Shown piece after piece: positions 1 through 8,118 of a stretch of 64,000 bases of DNA. Under the pieces are notes generated by a model. That model was not told the origin of the DNA, did not search any database, and saw only the letters and a program-made list of their open reading frames with translations. Numbering within the stretch: the first letter of the stretch is position 1; every line of letters begins with the position of its first letter. Position numbers and translations under genes: made by a program. The DNA is from Pseudomonas solani (GTDB lineage Bacteria; Pseudomonadota; Gammaproteobacteria; Pseudomonadales; Pseudomonadaceae), in NCBI RefSeq assembly GCF_026072635.1, contig NZ_AP023081.1, forward strand, positions 900,501 through 964,500, written 5' to 3'.

Positions 1-2
1 AT

Positions 3-305
3 GTGCGCTTCTGCGAGCTGGCCACCGAGGAGGTGGAACGCCGCGTCGCCCATACCGTGCTGCGCCTGGTGCAGCAATCCGGGCGCCCGGAGGCGGACGG
101 CATCCGCATCGATTTCCCGGTCAGCCGCCAGGACATCGCCGAGATGACCGGCACCACGCTGCACACCGTCTCGCGCATCCTCAGCGCCTGGGAGGATCGC
201 GGCCTGGTGCGGGGCGGCCGGCAGAAGCTGCTGGTGTGCAACCCGCAGCGGCTGATGCAGATCGCCGGTGGCGACGAGCGGGAGCCCGCCCACGAGGACG
301 CTTGA
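3..305 (+). CDS. Crp/Fnr-family transcription regulator, C-terminal fragment (5' end outside window)
   Basis: Only about 100 C-terminal residues are visible and the frame is open to the window edge, so the real start lies upstream and the GTG at base 3 is not a credible start. The visible part has a helix (RRVAHTVLRLVQQ) followed by a Crp-type winged helix-turn-helix, QDIAEMTGTTLHTVSRIL, then the wing and a short tail. The sensor domain cannot be seen. The position just upstream of a ric/dnrN gene resembles the dnrS-dnrN arrangement of denitrifying pseudomonads, so an NO- or redox-responsive regulator is likely, but that is inferred from context. The stop codon overlaps the Dnr-type box of the next gene. 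Confidence 0.85.
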   Translation: MRFCELATEEVERRVAHTVLRLVQQSGRPEADGIRIDFPVSRQDIAEMTGTTLHTVSRILSAWEDRGLVRGGRQKLLVCNPQRLMQIAGGDEREPAHEDA

Positions 306-343
306 CTGCAATCAAGGCGCCCGGCGCGGGCCGTCCCTAGACT
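302..343 (+). promoter_or_regulatory. Fnr/Anr/Dnr box and -10 element of the dnrN (ric) promoter
   Basis: TTGAC-TGCA-ATCAA at 302-315 matches the Fnr/Dnr consensus TTGAT-N4-ATCAA at 9 of 10 fixed bases. A -10 hexamer TAGACT lies at 338-343. This puts the box centre about 41.5 bases before the expected start site near 350, the class II activator position. The target is ric/dnrN, whose ATG is at 399. Confidence 0.85.
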
Positions 344-398
344 GCCGCCATCACCACGACGCCTGCCCCGCCGTGCCCCACTCCACCGGAGGCCCGCC

Positions 399-1070
399 AT
401 GCACGACAACCTCACCGAACGCACCCTGAGCGAGCTGAGCTTCAGCCTGCCCGGCAGCACCGCGCTGTTCCACGACTACAAGCTCGACTTCTGCTGCGCC
501 GGCCAGCGCAGCCTGGGCGACGCGGCCCGCGAGCGGGGCCTCGACGCCCAGCGCATCGCCGAGCAGCTGCAGGCGCTGCCGCCCGGCAGCCCCCAGGTCG
601 ACTGGCGCCTGACCAGCAACGCCGAGCTGATCGACCACATCCTCGAGCGCTACCACGCCGTCCACCGCGAGCAGTTCCCGGCACTGATCCCCCTGGCCGA
701 CCGCGTCGAGAAGACCCACGCCGACCACCCGCAATGCCCAGCCGGGCTCACCACGCACCTGAGAACGATGCAGGAGGAGCTGGAATGGCACATGTGCAAG
801 GAGGAAAGCGTGCTGTTCCCCTGGTTGCGCCAGGGCATACCGCTGGCCCATGTGCAGGGGCCGATCGGGGTGATGCGCCATGAGCACGACGAGCATGCGC
901 AGTCCCTGGCGGTGCTGGCCGAGCTGACCGACGACCTCACCCCGCCGGCCGACGCCTGCAACAGCTGGCGCCGCCTCTACAGCGGGCTGGAGACGCTGCG
1001 CCGCGACCTGATGCAGCACATCAACCTGGAAAACAACCTGCTGTTCCTCGGCGCCAACCGCCCGGCCTGA
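399..1070 (+). CDS. ric: Iron-sulfur cluster repair di-iron protein (YtfE/Ric/DnrN family)
   Basis: A 223-residue cytoplasmic hemerythrin-like protein that repairs iron-sulfur or iron centres after nitric oxide damage; dnrN is the name used in denitrifiers. The N-terminal ScdA-type domain is visible with its paired cysteines (KLDFCCAG, residues about 28-35), followed by a hemerythrin-like domain with spaced His and Glu ligands (IDHILERYHAVHREQ, EWHMCKEE, RHEHDEH, MQHINLEN). Length is typical of the family. The start follows a CCGGAGG ribosome-binding site. A Dnr-type box at -41.5 links its expression to NO and low oxygen, and dnr lies directly downstream on the same strand. Confidence 0.93.
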   Translation: MHDNLTERTLSELSFSLPGSTALFHDYKLDFCCAGQRSLGDAARERGLDAQRIAEQLQALPPGSPQVDWRLTSNAELIDHILERYHAVHREQFPALIPLADRVEKTHADHPQCPAGLTTHLRTMQEELEWHMCKEESVLFPWLRQGIPLAHVQGPIGVMRHEHDEHAQSLAVLAELTDDLTPPADACNSWRRLYSGLETLRRDLMQHINLENNLLFLGANRPA

Positions 1071-1171
1071 AGAACGCACCGGAGGTGCGACCCGTGACAG
1101 CCTGCCTCATCACCCCCTCGGGAGGCGGCGTGCATACTGGCGGGATTTCCCCTGCCCAGGAACGCCCCGCC

Positions 1172-1855
1172 ATGCACGCGCATCGCGTCCACCACCAGAT
1201 TCTGTGTGGCCACCACCTGTTCAACGTGCTCAACGAGGAACAGCTGGAGCACCTCCTGGCCAGCAGCGCGCTGCTCAACCTGGAGAAGGGCGACAAGCTG
1301 TTCCTCCAGGGCGAGCCGGCGCACGCGTTCTACTTCGTGATCTCCGGTGCGGTGAAGATCTTCCGCCTGACCCCGGAAGGCCAGGAGAAGGTGCTGGAGG
1401 TGGTCGGCAGCCGCCAGACCTTCGCCGAAGCCATGATGCTGATGGACACCCCCGACTACGTGGCCTCGGCCCAGGCGCTGGAGCCCACCCAGGTCTACCG
1501 CTTCGCCAACCGCACCTACATGGAGCTGCTGCACAGCAACCCGCAGCTGCCCTTCTCCCTGCTCGCCACCCTGTGCGTGCGCCTGCACCGGCGGATCAAC
1601 GAAATCGAGACGCTGTCGCTGAAGAACTCCACCCACCGCGTGGTGCGCTACCTGCTGACCCAGCTGAACCGCCTGGGCGATGAGGCCCATCGCTTCGAGC
1701 TGCCCATGGCCAAGCAATTGGTGGCCGGGCACTTGTCGATCCAGCCGGAAACCTTCTCCCGCGTGCTGCGCCGGTTGATCGACGAGCGCATCATCGACCT
1801 GGACGGGCGCACCGTGCAGGTGCTCGATATCCCCCGCCTGGAACAGTTCGAATAA
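1172..1855 (+). CDS. dnr: Nitric oxide-responsive Crp/Fnr regulator Dnr
   Basis: A 227-residue transcription activator, the same length I recall for P. aeruginosa Dnr, which binds haem, senses NO and activates nir, nor and nos promoters. Residues about 25-125 form the cyclic-nucleotide-like sensor domain (KGDKLFLQGEPAHAFYFV, GAVKIFRL), followed by a dimerisation helix and a C-terminal HTH (HLSIQPETFSRVLRRL). No N-terminal cysteine cluster is present, so it is Dnr-like rather than Anr/Fnr-like. The ATG at 1172 was chosen over the in-frame codon at 1085 because it matches the family N-terminus (MxxHRVHHQ). I see a possible -10 (CATACT, 1133-1138) but no good Anr box upstream. Its likely targets are the three TTGAY-N4-ATCAA sites in this window. 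Confidence 0.93.
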   Translation: MHAHRVHHQILCGHHLFNVLNEEQLEHLLASSALLNLEKGDKLFLQGEPAHAFYFVISGAVKIFRLTPEGQEKVLEVVGSRQTFAEAMMLMDTPDYVASAQALEPTQVYRFANRTYMELLHSNPQLPFSLLATLCVRLHRRINEIETLSLKNSTHRVVRYLLTQLNRLGDEAHRFELPMAKQLVAGHLSIQPETFSRVLRRLIDERIIDLDGRTVQVLDIPRLEQFE

Positions 1856-1858
1856 GCC

Positions 1859-2044
1859 ATGCGCCAGTGCCTGTACTGCCAGTACGAAAGCAGCGACGAC
1901 CACGACGACGACTGCCCCCAGTGCGGCATGTCACTGCCGGTCGGCCAGGCACTGGAGCGCCAGCGCCGGCTGCAGCGCTTCCGCTGGTACTGCGTGATGC
2001 TCGCGGTGTTCTGCCTGGCGATGATGCTCTGGCTGCCACGCTGA
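1859..2044 (+). CDS. dnrP: DnrP-like small zinc-ribbon membrane protein
   Basis: A 61-residue protein starting 3 bases after dnr, almost certainly co-transcribed with it. It has two CxxC pairs (CLYCQY and CPQCGM) forming a probable zinc ribbon, an acidic stretch between them (SSDDHDDD), a basic helix, and a C-terminal membrane segment (YCVMLAVFCLAMMLWL). This matches the architecture of DnrP, found next to dnr in pseudomonads. Its molecular function is not established. The name rests on position and layout. Confidence 0.8.
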   Translation: MRQCLYCQYESSDDHDDDCPQCGMSLPVGQALERQRRLQRFRWYCVMLAVFCLAMMLWLPR

Positions 2045-2069
2045 CCAACACCGCGAACCCCATCGAGAA

Positions 2070-2382
2070 CGAGCCCGTAGGATGGGTAGAGCGCAGCGAA
2101 ACCCATCAAGTCCGAGCGCCGAAGCAGCATGGGTTTCGTACCTCGCGGAACCCTCCTACGAATGCCTCTCCGACGCCCCCGACCTTGCGGTGCTCACCCC
2201 TACCAACAGGTGAGCTGGCGATAGCCCGTAGGATGGGTAGAGCACCGCGAAACCCATCAAGTCCGAACACCGAAGCAGCATGGGTTTCGTACCTCGCGGA
2301 ACGCCGCCCGCCCCCTCCTACGAATACCTCTCCGACGCCCCCGACCTTGCGGTGCTCACCCCTGCCGCTGGGTGAGCTGGCG
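2070..2382. repeat. Imperfect tandem duplication (~155 bp x 2) of a dispersed palindromic repeat plus the 3' end of norD
   Basis: Copy 1 starts with GTAGGATGGGTAGAGC at 2077 and copy 2 with the same bases at 2228. Each unit reads GTAGGATGGGTAGAG...GAAACCCATC...GCATGGGTTTCGTACC...CCTACGAAT, an imperfect palindrome. Each ends with a sequence matching the last codons of norD and its stop (copy 1 about 2193-2223, copy 2 about 2353-2385). Copy 2 has about 11 extra bases (GCCCGCCCCCT-like). Related single units occur near 8607 and 37648. The dnrP-norD gap (2045-2355) otherwise holds no gene. Confidence 0.8.
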
Positions 2383-4202
2383 GTAGAGCTGGGGGAGGCG
2401 CACGGGCAGCTGCGCCGGGTCGTTGATCAGCAGGTGACCCTGGCTGCCGAACAGGTAGGGCAGGTAGTCCGCCGCTTCGCGGTCGATGGTGATGCAGAAC
2501 GGCAGCAGCCCGGCGCGGCGCGCTTCGAGCACGGCCTGGCGGGTGTCTTCGACGCCGTAGCGGCCTTCGTAGCGGTCCAGGTCGTTGGGCTTGCCGTCGG
2601 TGAGGATCAGCAGCAGGCGCTGGCGTTCCTTGCGCTCCAGCAGCAGTTGCGTGGCGCGGCGGATGGCGGCGCCCATGCGTGTGTAGTAGCCGGGGCGCAA
2701 TGCACGGATGCGGCCGCGCACGCGGTCGTCGTGGCGTTCATCGAAGCTTTTCAGCTGGGTCATGCGCACCTGGTGGCGGCGCAGCGAGGAGAAACCGTAC
2801 AGGGCGAAGCGGTCACCCACCGCCTGCAGCGCTTCGCCGAACAGCAGCAGGCTGTCGCTGATCAGGTCGATGACCCGGTGCTGGTTGTCGATGTGCGCAT
2901 CGGTGGACATGGACAGGTCCGCCAACAGCAGGCAGGCGAGGTCACGCCGGGCCTGCCGACGTTCGCGGAACAGCCCCGGCTCGCTGCACGCCCCCAGGCG
3001 CCGCTCGACGCTGAAATCCAACCAGGCGTCGAGGTCGAGCTCCGTACCCTGGGGCTGGCGATGCAGCCACTGCGGCTGCTGGCGCAGGCTTTCGAACTGC
3101 CGGCGCAGGCGCCGTGCGATGGCCGCCAGGGCATCCGGCAACGGTGCCGGCTGGGCATCACGCGGGAGCATCGGCTGCAGGCAGACATGGTCGGCGAGCA
3201 GTTGCTGGCGACGATGGTCCCACTCCGGCAGGCGGATGCCTTCGCCCAGGGGAATGTCGTCGAACTCGGCGGCGGGCAGGTCGAGGTCGAGCTTCAGCCC
3301 GCCGCCCTTCTTCTGCCGCTGCCGCGACAGGCTGAGGTGGTCCAGATCGTCCGCGACCTTGGCCGCATCGAGGTCTTCGCTGTCGTCACCGGCGCGGTCC
3401 AGCTCGACGTGCTCGGACCAGCTGAACAGGTTCTCCAGACGGAACAGCAGCAAGCCGCCGCGACCGGGGTCCTGCCCGCTGCGTTCGGCCCGTTTGCGTG
3501 CCTGGCCCTTGGCCTCGCTGTGGGCGGAGCGGCCCTGCTCGTCGCCGTCCACCAGTTCGGCATGCTGTGGCGCGGCCAGGCGTTGCGGCGGGTAGAGCCA
3601 CAGTGGCAGCGGCCAGGGGCCTTCTCGCTGCGGGGCAGACGCTCGAGGCTGCCCGGCTTGTGCAGGGCCTGTTGCAGCGCCCGCTCCAGGGCCGCTTCGG
3701 CGGGGGGCAAGGCGGCAGGGTCGGGACGCAGGCTCAGCAGTGCCTCCACCAGGCGCTGGTAGCGCGGGCGCAGCAGCGGGTAGCGTTCGAGCACGGCGAG
3801 GGTCCAGGCCTGGTTGTCCCGCGCCCAGTGGCGCATCGGCTGGCTGTGGGCGGCCAGCAGCGCCAGCCAGCGGTACAGCTCGCGGTTCAGTTCGACATCG
3901 GGGTAGACGGCCAGCTGCGCGGGCAGGCGCAGGGAGTCGGCATCGAACCAGGCCACCGGCAATTGCTGGCAGGTACCGGCCACCTGTTGCAGCAGGCTGC
4001 GGCGCACCAGCAGCTCGCGGGCGCTGGCCGCTTCCACACCGACACCGGCCTCGCCGCCGGTGCCGCGGAACAGCAGGAGCAGGCTGCGGCGCATGGCGTC
4101 CAGGGGCACGGCCGCCTCGTCGAATTCCGGGCTGGCACGGCGGGTGATGAAGCGGTGCCAGGCGCGGCCGAAGCCTTCTTCGACTTCGAGGTGAAGGGTC
4201 AT
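2356..4202 (-). pseudogene. norD: norD, nitric oxide reductase activation protein, interrupted by a one-base frameshift
   Basis: NorD is a cytoplasmic VWA-domain partner of the AAA+ protein NirQ/NorQ, needed to activate the NorCB reductase. The N-terminal part (MTLHLEVEEGFGRAWH..., from ATG 4202 with an AGGAGG site upstream) reads in one frame to about 3620. The rest (PLWLYPP... to LTQRQG at 2356) is in another frame. At the junction the expected Ala-Pro-Trp-Pro-Leu-Pro is broken because a run of five C (coding strand) has only four, at about 3616-3619. With the base restored the product would be about 615 residues, the family length. The VWA metal site is visible: LADLSMST (DxSxS) and LTDGKPND. 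It is either a genuine mutation or a sequencing undercall; norB and tadA carry lesions of the same type. Confidence 0.9.
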
Positions 4203-4287
4203 GGGCACCTGCCTCCTGGGAGAGGGTTGGGGGTAGGGAGTGATTCGAGCCACCGGCAGATGCGGCCTGCCGATGGCTGCGATAACG

Positions 4288-4314
4288 CGAAAGGCCCGTC
4301 ACAGAAGACGGGCC
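4288..4314 (-). terminator. Possible terminator between norB and norD
   Basis: The inverted repeat GGCCCGTC (4293-4300) and GACGGGCC (4307-4314) with a 6-base loop lies just past the norB stop. On the minus strand it is followed by only TTTCG, so it is a weak terminator. It may attenuate rather than block norD expression. Confidence 0.5.
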
Positions 4315-4329
4315 CGGATCGGTAAGCCC

Positions 4330-5747
4330 TCAGTTCATCTGCACCTCCCCCACGGCGACGCGGCCGCGCTGACGGAAGCTGAACAGGTAGCAGATGAGCC
4401 CGATGAGGAAGCCCACGCCGGCGTACAGGCGCAGCCAGAAGAACACCTTGAGCTGGTCGACCGTGGCCATGAACGGCAGCGCGGCGCCATCGGCCGGCAT
4501 GCGTTGCAGCCAGATCTGCACGATGCCGGCGGCGGTGAGCAGCAGGGTGATCAGCAGCATGGAAATGGTCATCAGCCAGAAGCCCCAGATCTCCAGGCTC
4601 TGGGCGCGGGCGTCGGGTGCTTCGCCGATGCCCCGCAGGCGCGGCATGGCGTAGCTGATCATGGTCATGACGATCATCGCGTAGGCGCCGTAGAAGGCCA
4701 GGTGGCCGTGGGCGGCGGTGAGCTGCGAACCGTGGGTGTAGTAGTTGACCGGTGCCAGGGTGTGCAGGAAGCCCCAGACGCCGGCGCCGAGGAAGGCGGT
4801 GACGGTGGTGCCCAGGGCCCAGAGCGAGGCGGCCTTGTTGGGGTGCTCGCGGCGACGGCGCCTGACCATGTTGAAGGCGAACAGCACCATGGCGAAGAAC
4901 GGCAGCGGTTCCAGCGCGGAGAAGATCGAGCCGAGCCACAGCCAGACGGTCGGAGCGCCGATCCAGAAGTAGTGGTGGCCGGTGCCGATGATGCCGGTGA
5001 TCAGGGCCATGGCGATGATCACGTAGAGCCACTTCTCGACGACTTCGCGGTCGACGCCGGTGATCTTGATCAGCACGAAGGCCAGCATCGAGCCCATGAT
5101 CAGTTCCCACACGCCTTCCACCCACAGGTGCACGACCCACCACCAGTAGTACTTGTCGCGCGCCAGGTTCTCCGGGTTGTAGAAGGAGAACAGGAAGAAC
5201 ACGGCGAGACCCACCAGGCCGGTCATCATCACCACGCTGACGGCGGTCTTGCGGCCCTTGAGCAGGGTCATGCCGATGTTGAAGAGGAAACCCAGCGCGA
5301 CGACTACGATGCCCATCTTGGTAATGGTGGGCTGTTCGAGGAACTCCCGGCCCATGGTCGGCAGCAACTCGTTGCCGGTCATCTTCGCCAGGCCCGCATA
5401 GGGCACCAGCAGGTAACCGAGGATAGTCAGCACGCCGGCGGCGGCGAACACCCAGAACAGCACGATGGCCAGTTTCGGGCTGTACAGCTCGCGGTCGGCC
5501 TCTTCGGGAATCAGGTAGTAGGCCGCCCCATGAAGGCGAACAGCAGCCAGACGATCAGCAGGTTGGTGTGCACCATGCGGGCGACGTTGAAGGGGATGAG
5601 CGGGAACAGGAAGTCACCGACCACGTACTGCAGGCCCATGATCAGGCCGAAGAGGATCTGCCCGACGAAGAGCATCAGGGCGAACACGAAGTACGGCTTG
5701 GCGACCGCCTGCGAGGCGAATTTCAGGTAGGGATTGCCCGGGGTCAT
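4330..5747 (-). pseudogene. norB: norB, nitric oxide reductase catalytic subunit, interrupted by a one-base frameshift
   Basis: NorB is the haem b/non-haem iron subunit of cytochrome c-dependent NO reductase (2 NO to N2O) in the inner membrane. The first segment (MTPGNPYLKFASQAV... to LLFAFMG) ends in a stop at 5511. The second (VLFWVFAAAGVLTILGY... to GEVQMN) is in another frame. The coding strand reads ATGGGGCGGCC where ATGGGGGCGGCC (Met-Gly-Ala-Ala, then YYL) is expected, so a run of five G has four, at about 5525-5530. Restored, the protein is about 472 residues with conserved NorB segments WWWVVHLWVEGVWEL, TGHHYFWIG and HGHLAFYGAY carrying the haem and FeB histidines. The ATG at 5747 has an AGGAGGG site 3 bases after the norC stop. 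A second-strand check decides whether it is a real null. Confidence 0.93.
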
Positions 5748-5749
5748 GA

Positions 5750-6190
5750 TCAACCCTCCTTGTTCGGCGGCCAGTTGTTGGTATCGATCTTCGAGGTCCA
5801 GCGCAGGAACGCGGCGAGGTCGGACACCTCCTGGTCGCTGAGGTTGAACTGCGGCATCTGCCGGCGGCCGGGCACGCCCAGCGGCTGCATCTTCATCCAG
5901 GCCGCGAGGAAGGTGTCGAAGGCTTCGTCACCGCCACGGCGGATCACCACGTTGCCCAGTTCCGGCGCGAAGTAGGCGCCCTCGCCGAGGATGGAATGGC
6001 AGCCGACGCAGTTGTTCTGCTCCCACACCAGCTTGCCGCGCACCACCGACTCGGTGAGCGCGCCCTGGTGGGTGCGTTTGGGGAAGGTGGTCTCTGTGTG
6101 ATAGGTCAGGGCGAGAAATACCAGGAAGAAGAAAACGCCTCCTCCCAGGTAGATGTTCCTCGCCATACCTTTAGTGAATGTCTCTGACAT
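5750..6190 (-). CDS. norC: Nitric oxide reductase cytochrome c subunit NorC
   Basis: A 146-residue membrane-anchored monohaem cytochrome c that passes electrons to NorB. It has one N-terminal membrane anchor (NIYLGGGVFFFLVFLALTY, about residues 10-30) and a haem c site CVGCH followed by SILGEGAYFAPELGN. A Met ligand candidate lies in GRRQMPQF. The start at MSETFTKG was chosen over an in-frame upstream codon at 6262 because it matches the family N-terminus and has a GGAGGGCC site. It is the first gene of norCB. A Dnr box and -10 lie directly upstream. Confidence 0.95.
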   Translation of the reverse strand: MSETFTKGMARNIYLGGGVFFFLVFLALTYHTETTFPKRTHQGALTESVVRGKLVWEQNNCVGCHSILGEGAYFAPELGNVVIRRGGDEAFDTFLAAWMKMQPLGVPGRRQMPQFNLSDQEVSDLAAFLRWTSKIDTNNWPPNKEG

Positions 6191-6219
6191 GGGCCCTCCT
6201 GGGTCACGGTTGCGTGGCC

Positions 6220-6262
6220 ATTGTAGGAACCGCCCCCAGGCACCTCGCTTGATGGCAATCAA
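6220..6262 (-). promoter_or_regulatory. Dnr box and -10 element of the norCB promoter
   Basis: The perfect box TTGAT-GGCA-ATCAA lies at 6249-6262. On the minus strand a TACAAT -10 hexamer occupies 6225-6220. The box centre is about 42 bases upstream of the expected start site near 6213, the class II activator geometry. The first gene is norC (ATG 6190). Confidence 0.88.
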
Positions 6263-6304
6263 GAAAGACCGATTGTTCCAGTCGGGTATTTTTCCTGAGA
6301 AAAA

Positions 6305-6553
6305 TCAGGGTATTGCGTGCAGAGCGAAGATCACCCCGGTGAGCAGCAGCGGCCAGCCGAGCAGCAGCGAACGCCACAGCCGAGGGCCGTGCCCCAGCTC
6401 CATGAAGCGCAGGGCGATGAGCCAGGCCTTGCCCAGGCCGAGCAGGAGGATCGCCGCCACCGGCAGCAGCGCGGCCGGCTCGCGGTGCCCCAGCCAGACC
6501 CCGGCGACGGACATGGGCAACATCGCCAGCCAGGCCAGCAGCAGCGCCTTCAT
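6305..6553 (-). CDS. Small cytochrome oxidase subunit IV/NorF-like membrane protein
   Basis: An 82-residue protein with three predicted membrane helices (LLLAWLAMLPMSVAGVW, LLPVAAILLLGLGKAWLIAL, SLLLGWPLLLTGVIFAL) and little else. Its ATG overlaps the end of the upstream subunit III-like gene by 4 bases, so the two are translationally coupled. In P. aeruginosa the equivalent position (nirQ-nirO-nirP, PA0520-PA0522 as I recall) holds a protein of this type. Such NorE/NorF-like pairs influence NO reductase activity or assembly in other denitrifiers. The exact biochemical role is unknown. Confidence 0.8.
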   Translation of the reverse strand: MKALLLAWLAMLPMSVAGVWLGHREPAALLPVAAILLLGLGKAWLIALRFMELGHGPRLWRSLLLGWPLLLTGVIFALHAIP

Positions 6554-7143
6554 GGCCCGGGCGCCAGTACGTAGACCAGCGGGAACAGCACCACCCAGAC
6601 CAGGTCGACCATGTGCCAATACAGCGCGCCGGACTCCAGCCCGCCGAGTTCGCCGTCGCGATACGCGCCGCGCAGGCAGCGCAGGAGCATCCAGCCGAGG
6701 ATCACCAGCCCCAGCCACACATGCAGGAAGTGGAAGCCGGTGATCAGCCAGAACAGGGTGAAGAAGGTGCTGTATTCCAGGCCCAGCCCGAGCGTGGCGA
6801 GGTGGTGGTACTCGGCGGACTTCAATGCCACATGGACCAGCCCCAGCAGCACCGCGACACCCAGCAGGATGGCCGCCTGGCCCTGCCGCTGGCGACGCAC
6901 CCGCAGCACCGCCAGGGCCGCGCAGAAACCGGCGCTGAGCAGCGTCAGGGTCAAGGCCAGGGCGGTGGACAGGTCCAGCTGCGCACGGCCGGCGCGGAAG
7001 CTTTCCACGTCCAGGCGCTGGGCCACGGCGAAGGCGATGATGAGGATGGCGAAGACGGTCAGCTCGGCGAGGATGAAGAACCACATCGCCAGGTCGCCCG
7101 GCAGGTGCCGGGCGCTGGCAGCGGCCTCAGGCGAAGTGGACAT
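6550..7143 (-). CDS. Cytochrome c oxidase subunit III-like protein (NirO/NorE type)
   Basis: A 197-residue inner-membrane protein with five predicted helices and the subunit III signature: LPGDLAMWFFILAELTVF near the N-terminus, then SAEYHHL, GFHFLHVWLGL and ALYWHMVDLVWVVLFPLVY at the C-terminus. It lacks subunits I and II as neighbours, as expected for the NorE/NirO family that accompanies NO reductase genes. The start at 7143 lies inside the 3' end of nirQ (17-base overlap), which argues for a nirQ-nirO-nirP operon. Its role in NO reduction is supportive rather than catalytic. Confidence 0.88.
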   Translation of the reverse strand: MSTSPEAAASARHLPGDLAMWFFILAELTVFAILIIAFAVAQRLDVESFRAGRAQLDLSTALALTLTLLSAGFCAALAVLRVRRQRQGQAAILLGVAVLLGLVHVALKSAEYHHLATLGLGLEYSTFFTLFWLITGFHFLHVWLGLVILGWMLLRCLRGAYRDGELGGLESGALYWHMVDLVWVVLFPLVYVLAPGP

Positions 7144-7924
7144 CGACCAGGTCCATCAACGCTGCCACCGTGGCTTCGTCATCCGACAGCGGTTCGGCCA
7201 GAGCGGCCCGACAGGCGTCACGGGGGGCCACGCCAGCGTTGAGCAGGCGTGCGGCGAGCACCAGCAGGCGCGTGGAGCAGACCTCTTCCAGTTCCTGGCG
7301 GCCGAGCCGGCGCAGGGCGGTACCCAGTTGCACCAGGCGATGCGCCAGCTCCGGCGCGACACCGGCTTCGCGGACGATGATGCCGGCTTCCGCGTCGGGC
7401 GTCGGGTAGTCGAAGCGCAGGGCGACGAAGCGCTGGCGGGTGCTGGGCTTCATGCCCTTGAGCAGGTTCTGGTAGCCGGGGTTGTACGACACCACCAGCA
7501 TGAAGCCGGGCGGTGCCACCAGGGATTCGCCGGTGCGCTCGATGAACAGTTCGCGGCGATCGTCCGCCAGGGGGTGCAGCACCACCACGGTGTCCTGGCG
7601 CGCTTCCACCACTTCGTCGAGGTAGCAGATGCCGCCCTCGCGCACCGCGCGGGTCAGCGGGCCGTCCTGCCACCAGGTGCCGTCGCTGCCGATCAGGTGG
7701 CGGCCGACCAGGTCCGCCGCCGACAGGTCGTCGTGGCAGGCCACGGTGTACAGCGGTCGGTTCAGGCGCTGGGCCATGTGCTGGACGAAGCGGGTCTTGC
7801 CGCAACCGGTGGGGCCCTTGATCAGCACCGGCATGCCCTGGGCGGCGGCCTCGGTGAAGAGCGCCACCTCGTTGCCGGTCGGCTGGTAGAAGAGCGGCGG
7901 GGTGTTCTGGACAGGGGCGTTCAT
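7127..7924 (-). CDS. nirQ: AAA+ (MoxR/CbbQ-type) ATPase NirQ/NorQ
   Basis: A 265-residue cytoplasmic ATPase that works with NorD to activate NO reductase, by remodelling or metal insertion. The Walker A motif is GPTGCGKTRF near residues 35-45 and Walker B is ICYLDEV. The sensor 1 region is VVSYNPGYQ, as in CbbQ/NorQ proteins. The ATG at 7924 matches the family start (MNAPxQ). It is divergent from nirM and shares the intergenic Dnr box with it, although its own -10 is less obvious. Confidence 0.93.
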   Translation of the reverse strand: MNAPVQNTPPLFYQPTGNEVALFTEAAAQGMPVLIKGPTGCGKTRFVQHMAQRLNRPLYTVACHDDLSAADLVGRHLIGSDGTWWQDGPLTRAVREGGICYLDEVVEARQDTVVVLHPLADDRRELFIERTGESLVAPPGFMLVVSYNPGYQNLLKGMKPSTRQRFVALRFDYPTPDAEAGIIVREAGVAPELAHRLVQLGTALRRLGRQELEEVCSTRLLVLAARLLNAGVAPRDACRAALAEPLSDDEATVAALMDLVDVHFA

Positions 7925-8006
7925 GGCGGGGCGACTCTCCGTTCGGGTTACGGCTGGGCACGCTAGCCAGCCCGGCCGAGGGGCTCAAGCGCGATGCGCG
8001 AAGTTC

Positions 8007-8049
8007 TTGATCGCCATCAAGCGGTGCCCCAGCGGAGCGCTCCTAGAAT
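8007..8049 (+). promoter_or_regulatory. Dnr box and -10 element in the nirQ-nirM divergent promoter
   Basis: The perfect box TTGAT-CGCC-ATCAA lies at 8007-8020 and TAGAAT at 8044-8049. The predicted nirM start is near 8056, with the box centred at about -42. The palindromic box may also serve nirQ on the other strand, but no good -10 is visible there. Confidence 0.88.
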
Positions 8050-8118
8050 CGCCGCAGACGCCGGGAAAAACCGGCGCAACCGACCGGCGCACAGGCGCCC
8101 AGCCCTGAGGAGACGTTC

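Noticed and set aside
1085..1171. A longer Dnr starting at 1085
   Set aside because: The added 29 residues (TACLITPSGGGVHTGG-like) match nothing in the family. Starting at 1172 gives the expected 227 residues.
1071..1171. A Dnr/Anr box in front of dnr
   Set aside because: Only a weak half-site (TCATCA) is present; there is no TTGAT-N4-ATCAA match, so none was annotated.
2356..4302. An intact 648-codon reading of norD in one frame
   Set aside because: Its first ~230 residues are Arg/Pro/Ala-rich with no similarity to NorD, while the true N-terminal sequence lies in the neighbouring frame. A frameshift near 3616 explains both.
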